In this document: positions 33,804-48,800 of the stretch, piece by piece | Numbering within the stretch: the stretch's first letter is position 1 | Layout of the letters: each line of letters begins with the position of its first letter | Assembly (NCBI GenBank): GCA_030248225.1 | Contig: JASANE010016403.1 | Span: 42,108-106,107, forward strand | Source: Trileptium ribeirensis | Lineage: Eukaryota; Nematoda; Enoplea; Enoplida; Thoracostomopsidae | Length of the DNA stretch: 64,000 nt | Direction of reading: 5' to 3' | Program-made: the position numbers and the translations under genes | The notes under the pieces: generated by a model | Seen by the model: only the letters and a program-made list of their open reading frames with translations | The model's database searches: none | What the model was told of the DNA's origin: nothing

Positions 33804-36800
33804 GTACGTACAATTTTTCTGTGTTGTAATAAAGATGCAGCGTTTACGTTATAATTTGTCTATTATATGGTAGATTTGTCCCTGTACGGTCACCATCGTA
33901 CAGTAGTCTATGAAACATTGTAGGGTATAATAATGGTGCCATAGATATGGACTATGAATAGTGTGGCTGGCTTCTCCATTTGCGGAAATTTTTGCCACGG
34001 TAATTGCCGATGATGCCTGGTTCAGAACTGGGGTGAGGCGAATTTTGTCCGGGAGCTTGAACTGGGAGTTGCAATTAAAAAATTTTTATAACTTAATATT
34101 TTTCAATGAAAACTCTAAAATTGTTAATAAGCGACCTCAGAAATTCTTCATTGTGTTTAAATGTCTTTGGCTTTAGCGTGTTTAATAAGGTTAAAATCAG
34201 CTTTTCAACCAATTTTTATTGAAATTGATCAAATTTTTAAGTCCAGAAAGGGTTTTTTAATCTGACAAGTTTTTATGTCAACTGGGATGTTTTTACCGGG
34301 GAACCCAGTAATTCTGATTGGAAGTTTTATACCACTGTTCCAACGCGGTTTTAGTGGTATACAACGGTATTGCGTGCAAGGCATCAAGAGTGAACTTTTT
34401 AAGGTTTTAGTACGCTGAATACGATGATTTTGTTATTTATCATAGCTATAGCACGAATATTTCATGTTTTCAGTGTCGACGAACCCAATTTCCATAATAC
34501 TTCGTCAGTTGTTTGGTAATATATATATATGTTGTGGTTGTTGTTCAACCATCGAACATTTTTGTTTATAAGTTGACCACTGCTGAATTAATGAGCTTTT
34601 TGAACGCTTCTCGGTCTTGGGCTAACTGTTGGTAATGGTTGGGCCACTTCGTTTTCTATGGTCTCGCATTTCCTCTGAATGACTGCTTAGCTGCAGAAAT
34701 ATCGAGGTCCTGTGATATATACTTTTCGGATCCAGGACTTTCTGACGCTGCCAGTGGGTCTTTTCCAGTTTGGATGGACGTTGGCAAACAATAGCCGATG
34801 CACTAACCGGCCAGGTTCCATTCTGGACACATGGCCGAACCAGATTAAGCGTCGTCTCTTGATATACTGCGAAATCTGCTCTCTAACTCCGAGTCGTTGT
34901 CGTACTTCTTCATTAGTAACCCGGTCTTGATACGAGATTCTCAGTATACGTCGCCAGGATCGGTGTTCGAAGACTTCCAACTTCCTTTCCAGCTGTTTCA
35001 ACACTGGCCAGCTTTCACATTTATACAGTAGTACAGGTCGTACATCAGCCAAGTACACCCGCTTTTTTGTTTTTATAAGGACGTTCCTCTTCTTCCACAA
35101 ATGATTCAGGGCCCGCATCGCTGCAACCGCCTTTGCAATACGATTGTTGGCATCTATGACAGCTTGACCAGTTGCGTCGATCTCGCTGCCGAGATACTTA
35201 AAGCTACGAACTGATTCGATAACAGCACCATATAGACTGAGATTCAGGGGGTTATTACCCGCGCATGTCATGGCTTTCGTTTTGGCAGCGCTGATGACCA
35301 TACCTACTCTCGCAGCCGCGTTTTGCACTCGGTCTAGCATATCTTAGAGACCTCCTTTGTCCTCCGCAAGCAGTGCTATGTCGTCAGCGAACGTCAGATC
35401 ATTGATCAAGTCTCCGTTTCCAACATCGACGCCATCACGCGTATTGAGTGCATTGTTGAGAATCCAGTCAATGACGAAATTGAATAGCAAGGGCGATCCA
35501 ATTGCACCTTGTCGTAATCCCGTTGTCACTTCAAAGTTTTCAATACATGTGTTGTACACACGCACATCACATAACGCACAGTGTTTTTGTGCAAGGCCTT
35601 CAGCATAGCGACCAATTTGTATGGAATTCCTTGGCTTCTAATGATGTTCCACATTGATTCCCGGTGTACTGGGTCAAACGCGGCCGAAAAGCCAACGAAA
35701 CACGCTGCAAACGGGCGACAATATTGGTGTCTGCGTTCTATAAGTTGGCGCAAGCAGAAGATTTGATCCGAAGAACCACGGCCAGATCTGAATCCAGCCT
35801 GCGATTCACGTGTCGACATCTCACGATGCGGTTTTATTCGGCTTATAACCACCATCTCCAATACTTTCAAGGCCAGATCGAGAAGGCTAATTCCGCGGTG
35901 TTTGCTGCAAACTGACTTGTTCCTTTTTGTGCAAAGAAATCACAACCGCTGTCTTGCAGCCTTCAGGGATTCTTTTTTCAGCCCAACAATCTTCCAGTAT
36001 GTGAACAAGTTCGACAGTAGCTCTGTTACCACAGGTTTGCCAGCATTCCGGTGAGATGGTATCTTCTCCAGGTGCTTTTCTGTTTTTCAATTTCCCTATT
36101 GCTCCTGACACTTCTTGTAAAGTAAGCGGCCCGACTTCGATATCAAGGTCTATGTTTTGAGTCATTTCGTCCGCACCAAATGAGTTCGTGGGCAGTGGGC
36201 GATTCAGTAGCTGAACAAAGGGGTTTATCCATCTTTCCAATTTTACCGGGAGGTCAGGCAGCTTTTCGCCGTTTGCACTCACTATATTCTCGGATACGAC
36301 CGAACATTTACCGGATTTTAGCATTTGGAACAGTTTGTGGGAGTCGCCCACTGCGTTAGCGTGTTCCATTTCTTGTGAAAAACGGTTCCAATTGTCCTCT
36401 AGGTCATTTTTGAGTGCTTTTCTAATTTCTTTCTGCTTCATTTTCGACTGGTGACCTGTCTTTTTGTTTTGCTCAATCAGGAGAAGCGTCTGATTTGTTT
36501 TCCAAGATCGACGCCGTCTTATTGATGGGTCTAAGGTTTCCTTAGCCGCATTCAACATCGCATTTTTAAGGTGTTCCAACGTCTACTTATTGAGTGCTCA
36601 TCTACTTCGTTATTGAGCTCCCATTCGATATAATTACCAAAATTACGTTGCACCTCGTGATTCTCTGGACTGTTTACATTAAACCGGCATTGCTTAGGTT
36701 TTTCTTTTCCGTTGACATTCGCATTTTCATTTTTGCACACACCATGACATGATCAGAGTTCCAGCAAGAACTTCAATATGATCTTGCATCATATACAGAC

Positions 36801-39800
36801 GTGTGCCATCTTGATCACACTATAACGTAATTGAAATGTTTTGCCATTTGGACTGCGCCATGTAACTAGGTGTCGCGACTTGTGCTTAAAGTTGGTATTT
36901 GCAGCGAATAGTTTTTGCGGCTGCAAAAAGGCTATGAATCGCGTTCCGTTATCATTTCTGGTACCAATTCCATACCGCCGAATGCCTGATCGTTCAGCTT
37001 GCGAGCCAGGGCCAACTCGTGCATTGAAATATCCTCCTACCATGAGGAATTCGGAGTTCTTTATATGATTGCACACAAGTTCAAGTTGGTTGTAAAAGCT
37101 GTCTTTGATTATTTGGCCAGCATCTTCTGTAGGTGCATACGCTGCAACAACAGCCACATTCATTGGTTTAGCTGCAATTTTCAGAACCATTAGCCGTGAA
37201 GAGACAGCTTGCCACGAGACAACAGCATCGGCTAATTTTGCCTTCACCAAGACTGCTACGCCGTATATACCAGAGTCGTCCCATGCCCCCGACTAGAACA
37301 TCTTATATTCAGATTTATCCCCATCGTGTGCCACGGTGTACTGACAAAACTCGCATTTACCACATGGGCAACTTATGTATATATATAGAACGGTTGGTAT
37401 AGGTGTTTTCGTGCGTTGAATGCGATGATGAATAAACGAAATCAAATAAGTGGTACTCAATGAAATATAAAGCCAGATACAACTGAGTATACATAATGAG
37501 AACCATAGATCAAACTATGCTCTCTCCGTTTCACCATAGCTTGCATTTTGGTTTAATGCACAGTGTTTCGGCGGGCTTCTGGCAATAAACGTCACTTCGG
37601 TTCAAGGCTGATCTCGAGTTCGGGGGGAGGGGAAGTCAACAGGGGCAAATATATATTATATATATTCAAGTATGAAATTATACTATGAAATTCCTACTAA
37701 AATAAGTATAATATGAAATTCCTACTAAAATTTCAGTAGGAATTTTCCATCTTGACCATATAGGAGTTGTTCATCTTCAGCTTACGATAACAAATTAAAG
37801 CCAGGTAGATGCTTGTAGCAGCTGGTTTAGAAATTCAGAAATCTTCGGTGTATGTTCATCAAGTTGGTGCACTCCAGTTTGATATGCATAACCGAGTATT
37901 GATTGTTTAGAAGTACTATTTCTGGAACTTTTAAACACGTGGACATTGTACCACAACATGAACAATTCTGAGTATTTTACAGTGCTTTAAGTTTGGTTAA
38001 CAACTTCTTTAAGCAACAACCAGTGCGCTTGTAAATTTCGTAATAGGGCTATATTGAAATATAGTGCCATATCTACAGCGTATCCAGAAGTTGCTCTTTT
38101 TGTAACTGGCTTCTCTAATCTACCGAAATTACACCTGGGGGCATGAGTTGGGGTTCCCCTGGTTCGGACTTGGGAGAATCCGAAAATACCTGGGGTGATT
38201 TCTCAGCACATCTGGGGTGTCTTCCAGTTGAACTAGGGGTGAGGAAATGAAGTACTATAACCGTCAGAAGACTTTACAACAACTGATTTCAATTGTTTTT
38301 ACTTATGGAGTAATCTAGTGATTTTTAGCGCCGTAGAGGAAAATTTAGGGATTTTTTAGCCAAAATTGAACAAAAATCTCATATTTTTAGTATCTTAGTA
38401 GAGCAGAAAAGTATCTGGGGTACATGAACTGGTGGAGTTCAAAATGCTTGGGGGCCCTTCCCCCAATTTTCCAGCTTTCCCCAGAAGTACCTGGGGGACC
38501 ACATCAAACTTGGGGCGCCTGGACGGATACATTCAATTTTGCCCAGGTAGAACTGGTGGGCTGGAAAACGCTAAAATAGCATATATAAATGGTTGATCAT
38601 GGTAAATATATACAGTAAATCACATTATATAGTGATACTCTACAGATTAACGGCAGTTACACTGGTTTTAGCCCCATATTCGCAAAATTTAGGTCTTTTT
38701 TTAGTTCTGCAAAAAATTGGCTAACTTTTTCTTCGTAGAAAAAAATTGGCCTATTCAGAACGTAGTGAAACGTTGTAGAGATTGTGTGTTGCAGGGGTGA
38801 AATCTTTTAAGTTCCGTGTGCGTGTGTGATCCGCCATAACTCGAGAACGCCTTAACCGATTTTCATGATCCTGGGCTCATTCGAACCGGCATAGTCGATT
38901 TTCCGTGTATGTACATCCTCGAGCGTTTTTTGATTTGGGGTCTGGTTCCGGGGTCACGGGTCAAAGTGTTGGTTTTTGGCCTTATTTTAGTACCCTTCAC
39001 GGAAGCAAGGTTATTTTTATCTTATCTATCGAATTTTTTCTCTGGATGATTTTATTTCATAGTAAAATGATAAATGCCGATGCCTCTTTTTTGTTTTTCG
39101 AGTAAGGTTCCGGTTCTGGATTTATGAGCTTTGAGGTACGGGGGTATGGCGCCCCAGATTCCTCAACCCAAAATTTTCAAATGTGTTCTGAAGTCTTGGG
39201 CGGCTGATAAGTCTTACCTGGGGGTTTTCGGGCATGCGAAACTCATTGGCGGCATTGGTTTTACTCTGCGACCCGTGGGTGCAAGGATATGGCGCTCCCT
39301 TGTTTCGGGGTCAGAGGTGAAAAAGGGTTTTAACACCATTTTAGTACCCTTCACGGAAGCAAGGTTATTTTTATCTTATCTATCGAATTTTTTCTCTGGA
39401 TGATTTTATTTCATAGTAAAATGACTAGTGCCGATGCCTCTTTTTTGTTTTTCGATTAAGGCTCCGGTTTTGGAGTTATGGGGTTTGAGGTATCGCACCC
39501 TCATGGTTCCTCGTCCCAAAATTAGAAAATCTGGTCTGACGTCCTGGGCGGCTGAATAGTTTCACCTGGGGGTTTTCGGGCATGGGAAACTTATTGCCGG
39601 CATTGGTTTTACTCTGCGACCCATGGTTCCATAGGTACGGGGGTATGACTCTGACCATGGTTGAAGGTCGGAGGTCAAACTCATGGTTTTAGTGCCCTTC
39701 ACGGAAGCAAGGTTATTTTTATCTTAACATTCCAATTTCTCTCTCTGGTTGGTTTTATTTCATAGTAAAGTGATAAATGCTGATGCCTCTTTTTTGTTTT

Positions 39801-42800
39801 TCGATTAAGGCTCCATTTTTGGAGTTATGTGGTTTGATTTACCCTCGTGGTTCCTCGACCCAAAATTTGAAAATTTGTTCTGACGTATTGGGCGGCTGAT
39901 AAGTTGCACCTGGGGGTTTTGGGGCATGGGTAACTCATTGCCGGTGTAGTTTTGTTGTAACTTGTGCTGGTATTGTGTGATGTCCACATATAGCATATCG
40001 ACGAATGATATCGACAGCTGATTTGATGTGCACGCAAAAGGTGTAGGCGTAGGTGTACCTATGCTTCACCACGTTCTGCAATCTCGATAGAGCTACTAGC
40101 TTTAGTTGTGCAGAAAAATACTTGATGGACCTTGGGAGTTCTGAACTGGGGAAACCAAACATACATGGGGGCTGAATTGCGGGATGTCGAAATACTTGGG
40201 GGTCCCTCTGCCCCCTCCGTGGGAAAGCCAGGGCAATAACCAGTATTGAAATTGTGACACATTGTGACTCATTTACAGCATTATGTTCAGAAAATTATAG
40301 CATAGCTCTAGTTTTTTCTTTTAGACTTGGACAGATCAAGTTTTTTTCGGTATAACTTGTAACAAATGTATGTCTAGTATATATACATATGTACGTTATA
40401 ATATATGTATGTACCTTCTGTCGCAAGGTACTGGTCTTTGTCAGCACATCGCTTGTTCAATAATTGAAGTCTTTCATTGACCAGTACGTGTTGCAAAGAA
40501 ATTTTGCATGACAGTTGCGAGGATAGAGATGTTCAAAGGATAAAAATAAAAAGCAGCCATATTAAGGGGGTAGCCCATGATCAAATAGACGGAACACCGA
40601 TTGCCTTAACCACAATGCATCACCTTACTTTTGTCACTATTAACAGATATAAACCGCTGATCACAATAACCACTTAGCCGTCCATGTCAAACTGAGCAGA
40701 AACAAAACCAAACTGTGGCGTTGGTCTCACTATACGTCTTGTCAAACGCCAATCATCTGAATTTATATATTGCATAGGACACGTACTCATCAACGTTAGT
40801 TATGGACACTAAAAACAAGAGAGAACAAAGATGTGAGCTTTGTGCACCCTACTTGTGATATTTATCCAGTCTGATACGGCCCCATTTATAGACCTAAACT
40901 GTCGACGTCATGACAAGTAGCTGCGAAACCACATCAAGAGATTGCCTGTAATAGCATACATCTTCAGCTATGTCAACAGTGCCTCGTCGTTAGCCTTGCC
41001 AACGACTTTTTGAAAACCATCGTAGATGACATTGAGTCAGTCGCTTTCATCAAGACACAAATAGCAGTAGCAATATTTATGTACTCAAGTAACTGCGTTG
41101 TTGATCGTCGGAACTCAAAACCGTGTTAAGAAGAATATAACAGATCATTTGTTATTAAAAATTTCAGGAGCTTATCACGAACTAGTATTTCAAAAACTTT
41201 ACTAACGGCAGGCGTCAAGCTTATGTGGCGATAGTTTTTACACTATGCTCTATCACCTATTCCCTTGTGTATCGGAAGAATAATAGTAAATGGAGGCGGA
41301 AGTATTTAGAGTGAAGCTGTCTAGTCTACGGTATCTGTTGCAACCCCATTGACTGTTTGTTATGGCTGGCCAAAAACTACCAAATGATGTCTTGATCGAT
41401 AAATGTACATTAATAACTTGATCAGCCTCTGCACAGTAACGGAGATACTGTAATGTCATCGTAATACATTAAGTTCACTGTAAAAATTTGTGTTTAGCAT
41501 ATTTTAAATCCATTGTACCTTCAATGGTTCTACTATGTATAAAATTAAAAGACCAGGCTTCTGTTCCAAATCCGGTTTAAATTGATAGTTCCGGTTGCTT
41601 GTTCAAGTTCCGGTAAATTTCAGTTCCTGTTGTTTCCTGGTCGATATATATATTTATATATGCTTATTATGCATGTGCGGTTTCATATACGTGTCTGTTT
41701 TAGTATTACCATATTCTACCACTGAGATGGGCAACAAATATCAAAATTTCCTAAAATTGCAGCTCACGATGTTCAGAGGTAACAACTTGGAGTCAGAATC
41801 AAAAATTTAAGGGGTCAAACTTTCAACTGGTGGCGGTGGCCATTTGGGACAGCGGCCAGACATGTGGTGTCACATGCCCCTCTTTTCCATATAGCAGAAC
41901 CCCGTGCACTGCTGGTGTTAAATCATAAAAATATCGAGGTATTACCTCATTGACGAAGTTTATAGTGGACATGGAATTTGTAACTTTGGACAAGATATCT
42001 GCGGCGCAATACAAATAGAAAAGTAGATGCATGTCTAGAAATAAGGACACGTCAAACAAAGCACGGGAAAGCTAATAAAACCCGGAGCCGTCCTGAGTTG
42101 TGCGAGACATGGATGTACAAAACGAATTCTCGGCATAGCTAGGCACTATATTTTCGGCGAAATTATTCAGTTATCAAAAATTATTCAGGCGAAATTATTA
42201 TTAAATTCGAAATTAAATTTATTTTCGGCGAAATTATTCAGTAATGAAAACAATTGGGACTATATAAAGCTGAGCTAAGCGTAAATAACTTTATATATAA
42301 GTTGTAGTACGATGCCTTTTGGACATTCTGCATTAAGCTTCAATTTTAATTAAACGTTGCTTAAAGATGTTTAGTATTTTCTGTCTAAAAGAACACAGTG
42401 TCGATGTTTTTTTTAAATTTTACGTTGAAACAAATTTGAATTGCTGCAGTCACGACACACTGCCATCCGAAAAAACGAATACGTATTAGTAGTTGTGCTG
42501 ACAATCAGCCGCTTTGTCGTTGTGTCGTGACACAATTACCAAAACTTGAGGAAGTTCGGATGATATATGATAAACTGTCCCCTTCACAGATTGTTAAATA
42601 CACGTATATATATTGTATCCCGCTTAGGAAAGGGAACTACCTTCCAAGTGATGTGCTTGTTCTGGACTTCCATCTTTCCAGTTTCGCAATTCGACCAGCT
42701 ATACAAATGCGAAGAGGCTCAACTATCAATTTCTACCCAGCCTAGGATGGATAAGCATTTTTAAGCGAGCAAGGAAATTTTTGGGACGAGCTTTTGCGGA

Positions 42801-45800
42801 ATCTTCCACATGCATATTATTCGCCAACCATCGCCTACGACGTTGTAGACTGCCCAATTTCAGCTTATGCTTATTATGCGGGCATTGCTAGAGATCCAAG
42901 ATTCTAATCGTAAAGTTGTGCTAGATCTGTTCGAATGGTTGAGATACACCAGCTGGAAGCAATGGTCGTTCCGAGATCGATCAAATTAGTTTTAGAGATG
43001 AAGTATTAGCTTCTTAGGCGGAACGCTGGACATACACATATATGTATATGTAAGCTTGCGTTGTCGATTCATTATGGCGTGAATAAACAGGACTGTATGG
43101 TATATGTACTGTGTTTTTATAGGATGACCTTTACAAAATTGTTGATGGGATGGAGCAAGACTTTCGTCGTGCCCTCACTCCTGCGTATAGCGAAAGCTCA
43201 TCGGCGATGCTGCCTACATTCGTACCAAGTTTGCCCGAGGGCACAGGTATAAGGTTTGGAAATAAAATAGATTTGTTGGAACGGAGCGAGACAAGTTTCC
43301 AACTATAGCTTTCTAGCAGCAGAAATTGTAAAAATTTCTTTTTTGTCCGTCTGTGCAAAGCAAGTTTTTTGTTTATTGGGTGTGAACTGTGGGATATAGG
43401 GTTGTTTAACCCGTTAAACACATTGGTTTCATGGGTTTAACCCATATTGGCAATTATTAAACCTGCCAGACGGCACCGAAGCAAAGTTTGGTAAATTTTG
43501 GAACCAAAAATAGTCCAAATTTCGTCACTTTTTCAATATAGATGTATGTAGGCCAGTGGAACGTGTCTATAAACTTTCGGGGTTGATAAATAAAAGCAGT
43601 TGTATTTGCATGGCATGGATCTAATAAGACAAGTCTTAGGGGCTCTTACTACGTAAAATTCAGTCTTCAAATTATTTTTCTTAAAATTTGTGATTTATAA
43701 ATTTCAAAATTTTTGGTTTTTGTCATTGGAAAAAGAAGTATAGAGTTCTCCGGTTTTCTGTTTATGACTAAGTTGACCGTACCTTTGGCATTGAAGTATT
43801 GCCGATATATAATTTTTGCTATGATGGGACTTGGGCTTAGGGACCTGAATTTCGAACGACAAAACAGTCACTAAGCGCAGCGTATCCACAAGCGCTCCAT
43901 TTACCCTCTCTTTAGTTGTTACTAGTAATAGATGGACAAAGGTGTATAGTATATTTGTTACATAGTTTTAGCTTATCTGAAAATAAGTTTTAGTAGTCAT
44001 ACGCATTAATCTTGAAACAGAATATAAGCCTCAAGCCAAACAATATATATTGCAGTCGTCCCTGATGTTTATTATTATACAATTGCTGTTCGTTCTAAGC
44101 ACAAAATTAACAACCTGCCAGATTGCAGTTGTGTATGGTTTAACGTTGTGTGTAGTTGTAGGCTGCCCATGTCTGGCAAATGCTAGCGGTGAGCTAAGTT
44201 TCTGTGATACAGCCGAGGTATTGCTCTATGCTACACATTGTTCGATTATATTATTAAGGGAAAGCAATTAGAAAAAATGGCACACAGCAAACGGATAACG
44301 TTACATTTTAATCTTTCAGATAGAATTTTGATTCTCAATGTTCTGTTTACTGTTGTAAAAAATTTAGTAAGCAAATTTTTTTATTTGGTATACTAGCGTT
44401 ATTCTGGGCATTATTAAAATAAAGGTTACTTAATGCTTGGCTCAAAAATGTAAGAGGTGGTGTGGTAAACAATGGACAGCCTCACAAAGTTTTTTTACTT
44501 GTAAGACCCATCGTCTAAGCTGCACTAAACCATTGACAATACAATCGAAGGCCTGGGTTTTGCTTTGATTTTGGCTATAATTACCATTTTGGTTCGAAGC
44601 ATACGCTAGCTCGTCGTTATTTAGTAGGTTTACATAAACATAGTTTGTTTTCAGAGTCTGGCAGATATTTAGCAATGGATCTTAGTGGTTCCGGTGTGCG
44701 GATGCTAATGCTTAGCCTGAGCGGAAATCCAAAGAACAGAAAGCCGGATATACTTAAACGACGCTTTGTGTTAACCAACGACATTATGAGTGGCCCTGGA
44801 AAGCAGGTATGTCTTGATATTGTTACATACGCACCTGATGGTCCGGCAGCAAAAGATTATTGGAGATTGCTGTGGATTCCAGACATAGGCAAGCCGTTTG
44901 TACTGCTTTATGTGAGAATCCATTGTGGATATTGTTCATGAAAATAGGTAGAGAGGGACGGCATCAGCGGCATCAAAGATCTGGTAATTCCCCCGAAGCA
45001 TGTAGCAACCTCTTGAATGATATCAGTGATGGAGCAGTGACAATGTTATTTGATAAACTGTTCCACAGTCAGACTGATCGACAACAAAAACTGTAACGGG
45101 CAGTGTTCGTACGAGGAATGAACCGACTTTGAAGTTTATAAGAATGTCCACGCAAACGATCAGAGTTTGTGACTTTGAAGACGTGGTCTAGTGGAATGTC
45201 AACCATATTGTGAGCCATTTTATACAACATTATGAGGTCTGCTCGTACTCGACGAGGTTCCAGTGTTTGAAGCTTAAGACACTTCAAGCGGTCGTGGTAG
45301 TCGATCCCTGAAAGGCGGAAGACGAGCTTTGTGGCGCGGCGTTGAATGTCTACCAAAATTTTGCAATATGTATTGTAGTGCGGACACCGGCAACATGTGG
45401 CACATTCCAGCCGCGGCCGAACGTAGCAGCAGTTAAATATTCGAACTTACGGCGTATAGCCCGAAGTATTGTGTCGCAGGTTTTAGCAACTTCAGCATAG
45501 TGTTTCGATGGTTTAAGGTTATTGGTTATCCAGACGCCAAGGTCCTTTTCATGTATTGACACTGGGACTTCAATGCCACGTATATTTGAAGATTCTCAAA
45601 ATGATAGCTGGCGTTCTGATTCCGGCAAAAATTTAGATCTAATTTCATTTCCACCGTGTCAAAACCAGAATTTTATATAAGTTAAAAATGTTCGGTATTT
45701 TTTTGCTTAAATTTTGGTCCAAATATAGTAGCAGTTGTTCGTTTTAACCTTGTGTTCATAAAATAACGTGGCATGGGTGCTTATGGCAGTTTGGCCCAAC

Positions 45801-48800
45801 TAGAGTGCTGTTATTTACGTATGAATACAACCTGTCGAACCAATATGGATATATGTACTTGAATTTTTGATTGTGAAAAAATAACACCACAACTAGCATC
45901 TCAAGCGCGGGGGAAGCGTATCGAGCGTGGTTTCATCAAGTCATTTTATTATATCACTTGTAACAAGCTTTGTGTTTGACCTATATATTATATTACACCA
46001 AAACCTTTATCCATTTCAAGCGCTAAAACATCTTTGAACCTTATCCCATCGACAACAACTGAAACCACGCGAGGTACTCGTGCTGATCTCTAGATAACCA
46101 AACCATCGTATCCAGCGTACCGAAAAACCTATTCTTAGTATATTCGACTCTCTTCGAATATGAGGGAAAATCAAGGAAGGGCCCACCATCTTTTAAGCTA
46201 TAGCCACCATTGTCTCTAGACTCCTTATCATGCTCTCACCCCAAAAACCGATTTCTTCGACATCGAGGTCACCCCTTCTCAGCTATAACGTCCGATATGC
46301 TTTGTAGCATTGTTTTATTTTTGGTATTTTGAGGGATATGGAGGCTTTTTTTGCGAAATTTTTGCCAAAATGCGCTCAATACTATAACTTACCTAACCCC
46401 TAGAGTAAAATTTTTCCGCCTTTTCCAATGGAAACGGTATCAGGCACTATCTGTTTAGGGGGCTTTAGCAGGGCCCTAATTTCCGGGTTGAATTTTTTAA
46501 TGTGGGTTTTGGGTTTTTCGCACTTTTGACCATAAATTTTAATTGGATGGACCATTTTTGCTTAAATTTGGACATATATACAAAAAGGCAATGGCCTATC
46601 TAAATGGTGTATGGGGCATAATTTTAGATGGCCGTGGTAGCAAGATATGGAGTCTGATATTGGCAATGCATGCGAAAAATCGACGTTTTTTAAACGTTGT
46701 AAAATAGGCCTGATGTTTGCGGGTATCCTTTGACTGTGTTTGGAAAAATAGCTTAGTGCGGGGATTCGGGTGCGACAGCCCGCCGACTTAGCGTAATACA
46801 TAGGCTTAGTATAAGCGCTAAATATTACAGGTACGACATTTGCAGTTACATTTTGACATGGTAGATGGATGTGACCTGGTTGACAAATGAACCAAGGAGA
46901 TTGTTTGAGAACCGTCTGCGCCACTGGAACTCTTTCAGTGTTCGATCGAAGAGGGCTGGAGCTATACCTCGACGCTGACGCATGTGAAATTTTTGAAGAT
47001 GCATCAAAGGCTATTTATTGCTTGCGTACACGCTGTGTCATAGTCAGTGTTGAAGAACTGTCGATTGCTGTGGTTAACCGTAGCATGACTATAGAGAGAC
47101 AGTCTGGGGATATTTCTGAGGCCGTGGACGTGCATTGTATACCTGATAGTAACTATGCGGCTGCCGGGCCGGACATGTTGACAAATTAGAGGAATGATGC
47201 CATTAATGGGGCGGTTAGGTACGTTGAAAGGCAGACAATTTCTAGATTAGCGTTCTATCATGCCGAGGACCAAGCCGTTCTGTCGGCGACGAAGCCCACG
47301 ATTATACATTTGTTGGAAGAACACGGACTCGTCAATGTTCTCTATCGTACGCAACGGCGACATCACGGCTGTAGTTTATAAAACTGTGACTGTTTCCGCA
47401 CTTACGTGAGCTTGTTTTTGTATCCAGGTATGAGGAAGATTGTTGATATAACTAAATATCATGATTAGTATTTTATTTAGAGATAGATTATGATTAAAAA
47501 AAGAATTTTAACGAATAGAACACTTGTGTCGACAGTTGCGACATAGTCAGCATAGTTATCGCTACGTCTTAAGTCTTTCGCCAGGTACATCGGCTGATCG
47601 TTGTTACAAACTCAAATATGGCTGTTACTTATTAATCTCCATCTGGCCAGTAGGTCAATGCTTCGACCATAGTCGAATGTTACTGGAATCGTTCCGTATA
47701 AGTGATGTGTTGTTGTGTCAAAACCTGAATAGCGATTAGGTTTTTGGATTTATGATAGTATAACGAGTAGCTTGAGGACGGCCTCTGACTGCCGTATGTA
47801 GTGAATAATATTCTAAAATGAAAAAATTCTGGGGAATATGGCTAAAATTGGCAGCGTCGAACTCAACTAATCCAGATGAATTGAAATATAGTAAGATTTT
47901 CACTCTCCGAGAATTCTTAGTTTGCCCCCCATATCCGAAGAGTGCCGAACATTCTTGTTATATACCCAGTACGCAATAAATAACCAAAACTTAATTCTGA
48001 AACTGAAGACAGACTATATTCTATCAGTAGGGTTTAATGACCCTAAACCCACTGAAAAAATCTGAAAAGGCATGAAATATTCGTTCTGCACTATTATACC
48101 CAAACCATCGTATTCAGCGTACCGGAAAACCCATATGTAAACCTGTACGCAATATATTACAAAACTACTGAAGGCAGAGTATATTCTAGATATTGCGTTC
48201 GTTGAACCTAACACAATTGAAAATTTATGGAAAGGCATAGCGTAATCGTGCTATACTTTATAGAACCAAATCATTGTAGTCAACGCTCAAAAACACCTAT
48301 ATATAGACCATTCTTGGTACCATTCACGCAATAGATAACTAAAAATGAAAATACGCTACACCTTGAAAATCGAGTTCCTCCACCGCAAAACCCTTGAAAC
48401 CGCATGAAAAGTTATAGTATAGTCAAGTTGGACCCTAGATAGCACAAAAAAGTAGTGTTCAGCAAAGCTATAGATGTCTATTAGCTAATTCTGTATGGCG
48501 GTGTTTTTTCGATGCGAACCTGTGTCGCGAAATATGGACAGCGAGAGACTAGTGCCCGTATAGCCATTATTGGCAAAGAATCCTTAAAACCTGAATTTTG
48601 CCATAAATGGCCACGACGATGGAGTCTTTTCGCGTTCAACTAAACGGCAAATCCTGAATACCATTGCGATCAGAAACTTTTATCAAACTCTATCCACAGA
48701 AGCTGATTTATGCATCACAGAAACAGGAAAAACAAATTTCGTCGTGTATGATTCTTAATTTGTAAAAGATTTCAATGTGATAGTTATGTATACTATATCT

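Noticed and set aside
39476..39996. Repeated small proteins on the minus strand with similar peptides
   Set aside because: The similarity follows from tandem DNA repeats; the frames differ in length and ends, and no start or motif is kept.
44807..44941. Read-through of hexokinase exon 3 instead of splicing
   Set aside because: The frame is open for 45 codons but has no family similarity, whereas splicing from GTATGT at 44807 to 49075 restores LFDF and the full motif order in phase.
44860..45096. 78-codon plus-strand frame as a continuation of the hexokinase
   Set aside because: It is mostly the antisense of the CR1-like relic at 44950-45562 and does not match hexokinase.
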